Shown here: positions 33,671 through 42,765 of the stretch, in pieces
Position numbering within the stretch: the first letter of the stretch is position 1
Layout of the letters: each line of letters starts with the position of its first letter
Assembly (NCBI GenBank): GCA_965203215.1
Contig: CBDBBY010000001.1
Span: forward strand, 2,666,001-2,730,000
DNA: 64,000 bases
Source of the DNA: CBDBBY01 sp965203215
GTDB taxonomy: Bacteria > Pseudomonadota > Alphaproteobacteria > Rhodobacterales > Rhodobacteraceae
Reading direction: 5' to 3'
Notes under the pieces: model-generated
Databases searched by the model: none
What the model was told of the DNA's origin: nothing
The model's input: the letters and a program-made list of their open reading frames with translations, nothing else
Translations under genes and position numbers: made by a program

Positions 33671-35361
33671 ACGGCATGACAGGCGGCGAAGCCGTCTACC
33701 GGCAATTGACGGCATGCGGAGTCACGGCGGCCTTCGGCGTGATCGGCGGCTCCATGCTCGAGCTCTACGATTCAATCTATCGCGGCGGCGAAATCAGATA
33801 CATCGGCGCAAGAGACGAGCGGTCCGCCGGCCTCATGGCCGACTCGTACGCGCGCATATGCGGAGGGCCCGGCGTCGCTCTGGCGGCCCAAGCCGGGCCG
33901 GGCGTGGCGAATTTCGCAACAGCGGTGGCTGAAGCGCACCTTGCCTACTCGCCTTTGGTGGTCATCGCCGGCGCTGTTCAGCGATCCGATCTCGGCAAAG
34001 ACACTTTTCAAGAGATCGACCAAGTCTCGGTCTTCGCGCGGATATCGAAGCTGTCCAAATTGGTCGAGGAGCCGGAAGAGCTGCCGCGCGCCATTGCCGA
34101 AGCAGTAGATTTGTCGATGACCGGTCGCCGCGGCCCGGTTGTTCTTCATGTGCCGCGAGATCTGTTTTCGGCCTCCTTGGACAATCCGCAGATATGCGGT
34201 TTCAAGCCGCCAAGACCGTTGCAGCCTTCTTCCGACTCGATGCGGCGCGCCGTGCGGATGATCGGCGAAGCCGCGCGCCCGGTGATTATCGCAGGCGGAG
34301 GACTCAAGTGGAGCGACGCGGCTGCGGACCTCAGGACGCTGGCCGAACAGCTGAATGTGCCGGTTGTGGCGTCTACAGGCCATGCGGATCTCATGCCGCA
34401 TGGACATCCCCTTTTCGCCGGCCAGTCCGGGCCGCGCGGAAACCGCGTGGCTGCCCGACTGACCAAAGAGGCGGATCTCATGCTGGCGCTCGGCACCAGG
34501 CTCGGATTCAATTCGACCTTTCTGAGCCATGAATATGTCGGTCGCGGCATCAGGATCATCCAAGTGGATATCGAGCCGTCCGCGATTGGGAAATACTTTC
34601 CCGTCGAGCTTGGAATGGTGGCGGACGCCGGGGCCGTCGCGCGCGCGATATCTGCGGAATTCTCCCAGCCCATCGAAAGGTGGACGAAATGGACCTACGA
34701 ATTCCAAATTGAGAGAGGTCTGCTTGATCGCGAGCGGACGCTCGAGGCCGGCAACGACGCGGTCCCGATGCATCCGACCCGCGCGCTCGCTGAAATTCGG
34801 GATGCCCTTCCGCGCGACGCCATCGTGACGATAGACACCGGAAACAGCTGCTTGCAAGCGGCGGACCGGCTCGCGCACTACCAATGTCCCGGCTTGATTG
34901 CGCCTTTGGATTTCGGACTGGTAGGGTTTGGCTACGCCGCCGCTATCGGTGCGCAGGTCGCTGCGCCGGACCGTCCCGTCGTCGCCGTAATCGGGGACGG
35001 AGGCTTCGGCTATGCGATGGCGGAAGTCATGACGGCGGTGCAGTACGGCCTTCCGGTGGCCGCCGTGATCCTGGACAACAAGGCTTGGGGCGCCGAGAAA
35101 GCCTACCAGCTGGAATTCTTCGGCGGACGGGCGCTCGGAGCAGATATCGAACACCCCGATTTTGGCCGATTTGCTGAACTATGCGGAGCCGCAGGGCGAA
35201 GAGTGTCCGAACCCGGCCAGCTGGGGCCGGCGTTGACGGACGCGCTGGCAAGGAAGCAGCCTGCACTCATCCATGTCGATATCGACCCGACAGCCGTGCA
35301 AGCATTGAGAAAGGATTTGTTCGATCCGAAACTTGGCCATCCCGGAAACCAGCGCGGGTGA
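33667..35361 (+). CDS. ThDP-dependent enzyme, acetolactate-synthase-like
   Basis: 564 residues from ATG 33667, overlapping the previous stop by 4 bp. Three domains are visible: the Pyr domain with the glutamate of RDERSAGLMADSYAR, a central FAD/NAD-like domain, and the ThDP-binding domain with GDGGFGYAMAEVMTAVQYG to NKAW (GDG...N motif). It decarboxylates or joins 2-oxo acids. As the last gene of the amine operon it could act on the keto acid left by the aminotransferase. True acetolactate synthase is unlikely because no regulatory subunit is present. Confidence 0.88.
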   Translation: MNGMTGGEAVYRQLTACGVTAAFGVIGGSMLELYDSIYRGGEIRYIGARDERSAGLMADSYARICGGPGVALAAQAGPGVANFATAVAEAHLAYSPLVVIAGAVQRSDLGKDTFQEIDQVSVFARISKLSKLVEEPEELPRAIAEAVDLSMTGRRGPVVLHVPRDLFSASLDNPQICGFKPPRPLQPSSDSMRRAVRMIGEAARPVIIAGGGLKWSDAAADLRTLAEQLNVPVVASTGHADLMPHGHPLFAGQSGPRGNRVAARLTKEADLMLALGTRLGFNSTFLSHEYVGRGIRIIQVDIEPSAIGKYFPVELGMVADAGAVARAISAEFSQPIERWTKWTYEFQIERGLLDRERTLEAGNDAVPMHPTRALAEIRDALPRDAIVTIDTGNSCLQAADRLAHYQCPGLIAPLDFGLVGFGYAAAIGAQVAAPDRPVVAVIGDGGFGYAMAEVMTAVQYGLPVAAVILDNKAWGAEKAYQLEFFGGRALGADIEHPDFGRFAELCGAAGRRVSEPGQLGPALTDALARKQPALIHVDIDPTAVQALRKDLFDPKLGHPGNQRG

Positions 35362-35433
35362 GAGGGCCTCTCAATTTCCGATAGACTGGAACCTTGTTGC
35401 AGGTCGGTCAGCTCCCGAGCCTGTTCGCAGCGC

Positions 35434-35934
35434 TTACATTCCACTCCGCCAATTCCGGACGGCGGCTTTCTGCGCATGCGTTTCCGGAGACTCCATGTAT
35501 CGAGATTTTGGGCATGATTGCCAAAGCTCATCAAGCCGAGTCAACGCCTGATCCCCCGCAAGGCCATGCCGAGCGAGCCAGCAGCCTACGATCAATCCTG
35601 TCCGGCCTATCCCTCCCCAGCAATGCACGTACACAATGTCGCTTCCGTCCAGATGATTGTCGATCGCATCCAGCGCATCCCGAATTCGTTGATCCGATTT
35701 CGGTACCGAATGATCCCTTATCGGAAATCGCAGATGCTTCGCGGCGCCGATCTTGTGAGCATACGGCCGCAACTCCCCGACCTCCGTAAGATCGACGAAT
35801 ACGGACACGCCCGCCGCTGCCAAAGCGCTTGCCTTTTCCCATGGATCGCCATCCTGAAGGATCGATGCAGGATACTCGCCGGCCAGAAAACGACCCGGCA
35901 CGACCCAATAGCAGTTGTCTATCGGGCGCTGCAT
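35434..35934 (-). CDS. Protein-tyrosine / dual-specificity phosphatase family
   Basis: 166 residues. YVHCWGGIGRTGLIVGCWLA is the CX5R phosphatase signature: the Cys is the nucleophile and the Arg binds phosphate, while the Asp of FPIRDHSVPK is a plausible general acid. The start MQRPIDNCYWVVPGRFLAGEYP matches small bacterial dual-specificity phosphatases. It faces the amine operon tail to tail and probably stands alone. The target could be protein, lipid or sugar phosphate. Confidence 0.9.
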   Translation of the reverse strand: MQRPIDNCYWVVPGRFLAGEYPASILQDGDPWEKASALAAAGVSVFVDLTEVGELRPYAHKIGAAKHLRFPIRDHSVPKSDQRIRDALDAIDNHLDGSDIVYVHCWGGIGRTGLIVGCWLARHGLAGDQALTRLDELWQSCPKSRYMESPETHAQKAAVRNWRSGM

Positions 35935-36364
35935 ATTTTCTCTCCCTCTTTGCTTGCGTCCAAGGTGTGCCGGGCGGCGGAGCGCGCCGCTGCCATTTGT
36001 TCAGCTTCTTCGCTCCAAATTCAAGCAGGATCGAAAGCAGCTGCGCTTTCGGCGGGCAATCAAGTTTCGACTGTCTGCATGGCTTGACGGCAAAAACCTG
36101 CGCCGACACATTCGCCGCCGAAATCTCGGCTCTTTTACGGCCGGATGGCCAATTCAACAAATTCCCGGCGAACATTTTCCTGACCGGCCTCGCCGGCCTT
36201 GACGCCTCCTGTCCAAATCTGCAATTCCATGTCGTTGTCACTCCCGACCTTGCGATTGTCTCGGTCCATTGAATCGTCGTCGCCATCTCGGCGATTCGAG
36301 CTCTCGACAACTTTGCAGGTTTGGAGATTTTCCTGAGATCGAGTTGAATTCACGGAACCGACCC
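35935..36364. other. Intergenic between divergent genes
   Basis: 430 bp between the phosphatase and HisD-like genes. It should hold two divergent promoters. No RNA or further gene is recognised. Confidence 0.4.
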
Positions 36365-37693
36365 ATGTCCACAGCCATATCCTTGCACATCCTTTCGGAA
36401 CTTGCGCCGGAACAGCGAGCGGCGTTGTTCAAGAGAGCCGAAAGCGACTTTGAACCCTACCTTGAAAAGGTCAGGCCGATCATTGACGCGGTAAAATCGG
36501 AAGGGGATCGGGCGCTCGCACGCTTCGCGAACGAGTTCGACAACTCACCTGTAACTCCGAACTCAATCGCGGTCCAACCTGCGGAATTCGATGAAGCGTT
36601 TGAACTCGTCGACCCTGAAATGATCAAGGTTCTGGAGTTCTGTTGCGACAATGTTCGACGCTTTCACGAAGCGCAAATGCCCGACCGGATCTGGATGAAG
36701 GAGATGCACCCCGGCGTAACGGCCGGCGAAAAAGTGGAGCCAATCGAATCTGTTGCCTGTTACGTGCCGAGAGGGAAAGGCTCGTTCCCGAGCGTCGCGA
36801 TGATGACGGCCATTCCGGCGGTCGTCGCGGGCGTGCAAAAAGTGGCGATCGTGACGCCGCCGGGCCCCGGCGGCAAAATCGACGCGGCGACTTTGGTTGC
36901 TGCCCGCTTGGCGGGCGTCGAGAGCGTCTTCAGATGCGGCGGCGCGCAAGCCGTAGCCGCTGTCGCCTTCGGAACGGAGACCGTGCCGCGCTGCCGGAAA
37001 ATCGTCGGGCCGGGAAGTCCTTGGGTTACTTCGGCGAAGCGGCTACTTGCGGATCTCGTCGACCCGGGCATACCGGCCGGACCGAGTGAATCCATCGTGC
37101 TTTGCGATGACGCGACGAATGGGCGCGTCGCCGCATTGGATCTGCTCAATGAATCGGAACACGGGCCCGACAGCTCCGCGTTTCTGGTGACCGCTGCCCG
37201 GAACGTTGCCGAAGAAGCGATCGCTGCCATTCCTGTCTATTGGAAACGGATGAGTACTCAGCGGGTGGAATTCTCATCGAAGGTGCTTTGCAGCAGCCAA
37301 GGCGGTGTCGTGCTTGCAGATGACATGGATGCCGCGGTCGACTTCGTGAACGAGTTCGCGCCGGAGCATCTTCAGATTCATGCGGTCAATCCGCGCGACT
37401 ATCTAGATCGGATTCGCAACGCCGGAGAGATCCTGCTTGGAGAGCACACGGCGATTTGCTTGGGGAATTTCACGCTGGGTCCTAACGCGGTTCTGCCGAC
37501 GAACGCGGGAGCCCGAACCCGTTCCCCGCTGAGCGTCCACGACTTCATGAAGCGCATTTCCGTTGGCGAAGTGACGAAGGAAGGCTACGACCTGCTTGCG
37601 CCTTACGCGCATCGGTTCGCGCTCTATGAGGGATTCGACGCGCACGCCAATGCGGTTTCCGACCTCAGAAAAAGAGCGAGGTCTGGCAATTGA
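36365..37693 (+). CDS. HisD-family dehydrogenase with altered zinc site
   Basis: 442 residues, near histidinol-dehydrogenase length. GPGSPWVTSAKRLL and NEFAPEHLQIH keep the cofactor region and the catalytic Glu-His pair. Other key positions differ: the zinc ligand Gln of SQAEHG is Glu (LLNESEHG), the ligand Asp of GDY is Asn (CLGNFTLG), and the His of GPNHVLPT is Ala (GPNAVLPT); the last ligand in EGFDAHA is kept. No other his genes adjoin. A catabolic paralogue such as a sulfolactate or sulfopropanediol dehydrogenase (HpsN-like) is more likely than histidine synthesis. Confidence 0.82.
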   Translation: MSTAISLHILSELAPEQRAALFKRAESDFEPYLEKVRPIIDAVKSEGDRALARFANEFDNSPVTPNSIAVQPAEFDEAFELVDPEMIKVLEFCCDNVRRFHEAQMPDRIWMKEMHPGVTAGEKVEPIESVACYVPRGKGSFPSVAMMTAIPAVVAGVQKVAIVTPPGPGGKIDAATLVAARLAGVESVFRCGGAQAVAAVAFGTETVPRCRKIVGPGSPWVTSAKRLLADLVDPGIPAGPSESIVLCDDATNGRVAALDLLNESEHGPDSSAFLVTAARNVAEEAIAAIPVYWKRMSTQRVEFSSKVLCSSQGGVVLADDMDAAVDFVNEFAPEHLQIHAVNPRDYLDRIRNAGEILLGEHTAICLGNFTLGPNAVLPTNAGARTRSPLSVHDFMKRISVGEVTKEGYDLLAPYAHRFALYEGFDAHANAVSDLRKRARSGN

Positions 37694-37917
37694 ACCGGCA
37701 AGGGATCGTGGAAATCCGTCTGCGACCGCGAGGTTGTTCGCACATTTGTCGGGTTTGAATCTGTAGCGGATTGAGCCGACGTTTCCTCCGGCCGGACTTG
37801 TTTGAAGCAACCAGATTTGAAATTTCTCATCGGGGCGCACAGTGAAAATTCACAAGAAGACAACCCTTCCAAGCCGCACTGCCTCGAATTGCACCATTCA
37901 CTTCATTCGAGTTTCCG

Positions 37918-39027
37918 CTATCTCCAAGGAAGCTGGATGTCGTATCGGGTGCTTCGACCGCCGCCTTCCAGTTTCTTGAATGCACCCATTTTCAGAAGCT
38001 CCGCCAAGTCGCGTGTTGCCGTGGCCTTCGAGCACTTTGTGATCTTTGAATATTTCTGTGCACTCATGCCGCCCTTGAAACCTTCAGATCCCTCACGAAA
38101 CATGCGACCAAGGATTTTGGTCTGGCGCTCATTTAGCCTGTCGACATAGGTATCCCAAAACTGTGCCTTGGATAGCACGTAGGAAATTTGCGCTTTGGCT
38201 TCACGCTGTGAGTCCAGTACTAGGCCGGTGAACCAGATCAACCATTCGGTGATGTCCAAGCTTCCTCGGCTGGCGCGCGAAAGAGCGTCGTAATATTCTT
38301 GTTGTCTGCCTTGGATTGTCGTCGATAGACTTAGAAGTGCGGGATGTCCGATCTCCTGCGACAAAGCAGTTTCCGAAATCGCGCGCCCGACCCGGCCGTT
38401 GCCGTCCGAGAACGGGTGAATGCACTCAAAATGGAGATGGGCCACCCCGGCGCGCACCGCGCCTTTGAGATTTTTGCTGCCGTTGAACCACTCTATGTAG
38501 CGCTTCATCTCGGCGGGCACTTGCGCCGAAGGCGGGGCTTCATAGTGAATTTTCGTTTTCCCGATGGCTCCTGAGACGATCTGCATCGGCTCAACGGAAG
38601 TCCGCCATTTTCCAACTTCCAATTTTCCGCGATCGAAGCGTCCGACAATGATCCGGTCTTGCCATTCGCAGAGACGCTGCTCGGTCAGCGGCTCTGCAAA
38701 ATGATCCCGCACGGAGATCATCAGCGCGGCCACGCCATTGGCTCTTTGGTCTCGAACCGTTTCCAGACTGGCGTTCAGCCCCAGATGGTTTCGAATGGCC
38801 GAACGCACGTCTTCGCGATCAAGGTTTTCTCCTTCGATTTGTGAAGTTTTGACAGCCTCCGAGATCATGCGATCAATCAATACATCCGTTTTCTCCGCCT
38901 CGGACAGGTGCTGAACTTCCCCAACCAGTCTGCTTGCTTCCAATGCGTAGGCATAGACGTTCTGGTCAACGGCGGCGGTGTCCCAAGTAAAATTCGGCCA
39001 TTCTGCTCGCTGCCAAATGTACGCCAT
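37918..39027 (-). CDS. Fic family protein, self-inhibited class II type
   Basis: 369 residues. HPFSDGNGRVGRA is the full Fic motif (HPFxDGNGRxxR) of AMP-transferring enzymes. Upstream, VKTSQIEGENLDRE contains the (S/T)xxxE(G/N) inhibitory helix, so activity is held in check in cis. The C-terminal YSKITKCSKATATRDLAELL followed by KMGAFKKLEGGGRSTRY is a winged helix, as in many bacterial Fic regulators. It probably modifies a protein by AMPylation. It stands alone next to an AraC pseudogene. Confidence 0.92.
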   Translation of the reverse strand: MAYIWQRAEWPNFTWDTAAVDQNVYAYALEASRLVGEVQHLSEAEKTDVLIDRMISEAVKTSQIEGENLDREDVRSAIRNHLGLNASLETVRDQRANGVAALMISVRDHFAEPLTEQRLCEWQDRIIVGRFDRGKLEVGKWRTSVEPMQIVSGAIGKTKIHYEAPPSAQVPAEMKRYIEWFNGSKNLKGAVRAGVAHLHFECIHPFSDGNGRVGRAISETALSQEIGHPALLSLSTTIQGRQQEYYDALSRASRGSLDITEWLIWFTGLVLDSQREAKAQISYVLSKAQFWDTYVDRLNERQTKILGRMFREGSEGFKGGMSAQKYSKITKCSKATATRDLAELLKMGAFKKLEGGGRSTRYDIQLPWR

Positions 39028-39162
39028 CTTCGCCCTTCATTCTTGTGCTGGAATCGCCCGTGAGCCGATTACGTCTGTAATCGGATCAAAATCAACCCCA
39101 TTTTAGAGCCGAATGCATGCCGTATTCGGCTCATCGGATCGGGTGCAGTCCCTTTTTTTGGA

Positions 39163-40017
39163 ATGAGAAGGGAGAAATGCCGCTGGTCGAAAGCGGTGTC
39201 AAAGCTCTGCTCGCCATCAAATGCTACATCGAAAGCTATTGTTGGGCCGAATTCCTTGGTTGGCGGGCTTTTCGCGCCGCAGTCTGACCAAAAAATGGGA
39301 CGCGCCCGGGGACATCGTGTTCATCCGGCCCGCCGATTCCCATGCCTTTCAGGCGCTTGGCGACGCGCCGTGCCGGATCATAAACATAATGTTCTGGCCC
39401 GACACCGCCGCCCGTCCGGGCACGCGCTATGCAGACCAATTTCAGTACCGGTTTTTCTGGCATGCCGGCTCATCGCCTGATGCGCATCAGATCCGAGATC
39501 CGCGCATGGAGCGGGCGATCAGCTATGCGCTTGAATTGCAAGGCTCCCTGCGCACGCTGGCACGGATCGAAGAGTTTCTGCTGGATCTCATGACGCGGGT
39601 CGCGGATTACGACGCGGCGATGCCGAACGATGCGCCGAAATGGCTCGCCGCCGCCTGCGTCGCAGCGCGGTCGCTGTCCGTATTTCTCGAAAAGGCGCGA
39701 CCGGATTTGTGCAGGCGGCAGGGCGCGGACATGAGCACGCATGCCGCGAAACTCGACACCATCTCGGTCTGTCGCCCTCTGAAATCGTGAATCGTATCAG
39801 GATGGAATACGCGGCAATGTGCTTGGGAGGAAGCGACGCGCCTGTTGAGGAGATTGCGAATGACTGCGGAATCGAGAAGTTGAGCTATTTCTACAAACTG
39901 TTCAAATCCCACTATGGTACGACACCGAGAGGTTGCCGAAAACGGCATCATTTTGATCCGGTCCAACCACGTCGATCAATCACTGCAGCGGGCCGCCCGA
40001 CCGAATCAATGCAATGA
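39163..40017 (+). pseudogene. AraC-family regulator, frameshifted
   Basis: Two overlapping frames together give one AraC protein. The first (39221-39790) has the cupin end DAPGDIVFIRPADSHAFQAL and runs to FLEKARP. The second frame resumes with KGATGFVQAAGR, EHACRETRHHLGLSPSEIVN, RMEYAAMCL and SYFYKLFKSHYGTTP, the two helix-turn-helices. The shift lies near 39693, where one G is missing in AAAAGGCGC. The cupin start appears in a third frame (YCWAEFLG), so at least two shifts exist. Not functional as read. Confidence 0.75.
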
Positions 40018-40120
40018 AATTTGAAGAATGCCTGTTCAAGAAAACCATGTCACATGAGGCGATCAATCCAGTCGCGCTCAAGAAGCGGCTGTAATTGCGA
40101 CCGGAACAGCGGCAAGGGGG

Positions 40121-40502
40121 TCACAGCACGCTTGCGACATCTGTTCGCGCAAAGTCCTTTCCCACATAGAGCAAAGGACAGTCCTGCGCTTTGGCGACTT
40201 CATAGGCGAAGCAGCCGCCGAAGTTCAGTCCGGCAGGGTGAACACCTTTACCTCATTGCGCATAGGCGTCGGCAACCTGCTCCGCTGTGGCTGGCGGGAC
40301 GCTTGCAATCTCAAGATCGAGTCCGTCGAGAAGCGCTCATTTTCGCACCAAGGCCCCGCCGTCCAGCGACGATCAGTGGCTCTGTCACGGTCACGGCGGA
40401 AATCACGACCTGATCATTTGTCGCGAAAGCTTCCGAGCACGCCGCATCCTTGGGTTCGTCCAGCAAGACCGCCATCAACGCAGAGGTGTCGACCGCGATC
40501 AT
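40121..40502 (-). pseudogene. VapC-type PIN toxin, broken
   Basis: The start at 40502 reads MIAVDTSALMAVLLDEP, the PIN domain with its first Asp, and continues to IVAGRRGLGAK. The frame then shifts near 40335: in another frame LLDGLDLEIASVPPATAEQV, then GVHPAGLNFGGCFAYEVAKA and LLYVGKDFARTDV complete the toxin, with an internal TGA after DAYAQ. So the toxin carries a frameshift and a stop. Its start overlaps the antitoxin stop by 4 bp (ATGA). Confidence 0.78.
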
Positions 40503-40756
40503 TTAGGCAAGCCATTTGCGTTGTATAAAAAATCCTGGCTGCGGGCGGCGCTGGTACCCGTCGACCATTTGCTGGCTGCCGCTGTCCGGACTCGAGCGAT
40601 CACCGTGCGCCGAGCCTCGGCATCGGGCCGCCGACGCACAGGCTCCAACTTTACGGTGGCTTTGCCATGACGAGTCAGCACAACCTCTTCGCCCGCCTCC
40701 GCTCGGCTAACGAGCTCTGTCAACTGTCCTTTTGCTTCGGTAACGGAAATCCGCAT
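40499..40756 (-). CDS. Phd/YefM-type antitoxin (VapB partner)
   Basis: 85 residues from ATG 40756 (MRISVTEAKGQLTELVSRAE); the frame also opens 6 codons earlier. AGEEVVLTRHGKATVKLEPV is the DNA-binding Phd/YefM core, and AARSQDFLYNANGLPK the toxin-binding tail typical of these VapB-like antitoxins. It appears intact while its toxin is broken. It would bind and repress its own promoter, which should lie in the 340 bp upstream. Kept antitoxins of this kind may shield the cell from related toxins. Confidence 0.82.
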   Translation of the reverse strand: MRISVTEAKGQLTELVSRAEAGEEVVLTRHGKATVKLEPVRRRPDAEARRTVIARVRTAAASKWSTGTSAARSQDFLYNANGLPK

Positions 40757-41105
40757 GAACTTCTTCTTTCGCAAGGAATCGACATGTTCCGATCTGGACC
40801 GTCTTACGGTTCAATTCAAGGTAGGCAGCCGAAGCAAGCCACTTATCGATCCAACTTCTCATACCATTGGGAGTTGCACGAGCCTGATGGCAGCAATGGA
40901 CGGTCGCGATTGACGTCCGCGTCCAACAGTCACACTCCGAAGGAGGTCACTTTTGCACGCCGATTCACAGACGATCTCACTGCACGGCGACGGCAGTTCG
41001 ATTTGGGCAGTACCTAAGCTTCACACAGATGTGTCGGGATGCCAGAATTGGCTCGAGCAGCTGTAGCCGCGACGAGCCACTCGCAGCGGCAGCCACTTCG
41101 TGCCC
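40757..41105. other. Intergenic, no gene seen
   Basis: 349 bp upstream of the antitoxin gene. Nothing beyond a presumed antitoxin promoter is recognised. Confidence 0.4.
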
Positions 41106-41522
41106 CTATCTCGCCAAGATTATCGTGAGAACGATCATTACGGCTGAGAGCGAGCCGTAAAAAATACAAACGGACCAAGACCAAGCAATTCGCCAAGCGG
41201 AGTCGACCGCCGAGGCATGAATGCGGTAGTTCAAATCGAACGGGGTGATCGATGACCCCGCTACAATGGCTTCATGGAGCTTGATGTAACACCTTTCAAG
41301 GTGGAGAAATCTGGCATCCATCGTCCAGAACGCAACGATTGGAACGAAGCCGCCCAAGCCGATCAGCCAGTGCGGACTGTCCGATAGTCCCGAGAAGACA
41401 ATAATCGCCGTGACCAATGACACGGCCCATGTCTTCATTTGCGCGCTGCTGCCTGCCATGCGGGCGACGACGTTCTGCACCATCTTCAGGTGCTCAACCG
41501 ACTCGTGGGCCTCGTCTGCCAT
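41106..41522 (-). CDS. Small two-part membrane protein, unknown
   Basis: 138 residues. VEHLKMVQNVVARMAGSSAQMK precedes a hydrophobic hairpin (WAVSLVTAIIVFSGL, WLIGLGGFVPIVAFWTMDA) and another membrane segment at the C-terminus (WSVCIFYGSLSAVMIVLTII). I recognise the N-terminal EHLK...RMA..S pattern and the FW..DA.FL..ER segment as a widespread unassigned family often found in accessory islands. Its placement beside toxin-antitoxin genes suggests a role in stress or defence, without direct evidence. Confidence 0.6.
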   Translation of the reverse strand: MADEAHESVEHLKMVQNVVARMAGSSAQMKTWAVSLVTAIIVFSGLSDSPHWLIGLGGFVPIVAFWTMDARFLHLERCYIKLHEAIVAGSSITPFDLNYRIHASAVDSAWRIAWSWSVCIFYGSLSAVMIVLTIILAR

Positions 41523-41915
41523 GGCAAATTGCTACCATCTTACCGGGCGATTTTCCAGTGGATGTTTGGGTTCGGCATTCTTTTTCGCGACTGTTCGGGG
41601 TCCGATTCGGCGACATCCAAGAATGAGGTCATGATCTCGTCCTTCGGTCTTCATCGTTCGGGAGACTGTTGAAAGCTTCGGATATCAAATCCGTTGCTTC
41701 GCTTCCGGGAACGAACTCCAAGATTCCGATGCCGCACCCGTTTCAGACTTATGGTCTCCTGCAATCCACTTGGCGGGACGAAAGACGACATGCTCATGAA
41801 TCGGTTTATCTGCATTCAAGCAAATTCTTCGGGTAGCGGAACCGATTTTCCCGCTTGAGCAGCTCCTGCATCTGGCAATGGCCGTTGCCGAAGCGCTTTC
41901 GGCAAAGGCATTCAA

Positions 41916-42293
41916 TCAACGCGAGATGCCTGATACGGCTGACTGCTTCGATTGCGAATTCAATGAACTCCTGCGCACCCATTTTGACTTCGCTAAGTCG
42001 TGCTGCTTGAGGGTGGACTTGGAGTAGAAGTGAACATGAGGAAAGCCGAGATCATCCTCCACCTCGCGCCACGCCTTGGAAGCAATTTCGGATTGCACCC
42101 GCGATAGTCCGGGACCACGCGCCAGCCCATTCTTGCTGTCGCAGTAGATGTTCACATCAACGACTTTGTCTCCGTCATGGTCAAGCGTTGGCTCGACGTC
42201 GATCCGGACGATTTCGAAATCGCTGAAGTGTGTTTTGAACGCGTTCTCGGCGATCTCGCGAATTTGTTGCTCGTCAATTTGTTGCTTACCCAT
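41916..42293 (-). CDS. Partner protein of HEPN module, copy A
   Basis: 125 residues from ATG 42293, preceded by AGGAG with good spacing. The core IREIAENAFKTHFSDFEIVR, DVEPTLDHDGDKVVDVNIYC and EDDLGFPHVHFYSKSTLKQH is shared with two further copies. It is a small, acidic alpha/beta protein always 10-11 bp downstream of a HEPN gene, the usual place for a cognate antitoxin or nucleotidyltransferase-like partner, though no catalytic motif is visible. Here the HEPN gene is truncated, so this copy may be orphaned. Confidence 0.72.
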   Translation of the reverse strand: MGKQQIDEQQIREIAENAFKTHFSDFEIVRIDVEPTLDHDGDKVVDVNIYCDSKNGLARGPGLSRVQSEIASKAWREVEDDLGFPHVHFYSKSTLKQHDLAKSKWVRRSSLNSQSKQSAVSGISR

Positions 42294-42303
42294 GTCGGAT
42301 CTC

Positions 42304-42580
42304 CTACCGCGACCGCCGCCTGAATAGCAAATGGGCAATAAAGCCAAGACGCTGCTCGGGCTCTACCGCCTCAAATTTGTCGATCATATCTTCTGCTTTG
42401 TCAATTGCCGCCAGCGTTTCCTGCCTGTCGTAATTGGCCTCGGACGAATAGTCAGCTCGGTGCCGCGCACCTTGTAAAACAACGAATGCATCCGCGAATT
42501 CTTTGATTTCATGCGGGAATCTTTGCATTGACTGCTTGTTCTGGCAGGCATTTTTGTTGCGCTACCGTTTTCATTCGACC
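42304..42580 (-). pseudogene. HEPN-like gene, N-terminal half deleted
   Basis: The frame encodes NKQSMQRFPHEIKEFADAF, LQGARHRADYSSEANYD and a tail GFIAHLLFRRRSR, aligning with residues from about 75 onwards of copies B and C. Upstream of about 42575 the similarity ends abruptly and the 3' flank of copy B begins. The first 75 residues, including RRAVSTAYYAVFHSLA, are absent. No promoter is apparent. Confidence 0.75.
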
Positions 42581-42765
42581 GCGCACCCGTTTCCGACTTC
42601 GGGTCTCCTGATGATCCTCATCCCGGAAGTGCAGACTACAAGCTTGCAAACCGGTCAATTGGCTTTCAAGCAAGTTCTTCAGGTAGCAGAACCGATCTTT
42701 CGGTCCGAGTAACTCATGGACATGGCAATCTCTGTTGCCGGAGCACTGGCGGCAAAGGCTTTCAA

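Larger units (their letters stand above)
41664..42580. repeat. Tandem module copy A (truncated)
   Basis: First of three diverged direct repeats. It contains the partner gene, a truncated HEPN gene and a 3' flank starting CTGTTGAAAGCTTCGGATA that matches the start of copy C. The upstream half of the HEPN gene and the promoter are missing; sequence passes directly into the tail of copy B near 42580. Confidence 0.7.

Noticed and set aside
33772..35154. 460-residue minus-strand open frame
   Set aside because: Shadow of the ThDP enzyme; no motif, while the plus frame has the whole ThDP signature.
35359..35373. Small hairpin at the end of the ThDP gene as terminator
   Set aside because: The stem is 6 bp, overlaps the stop codon and lacks a proper T run.
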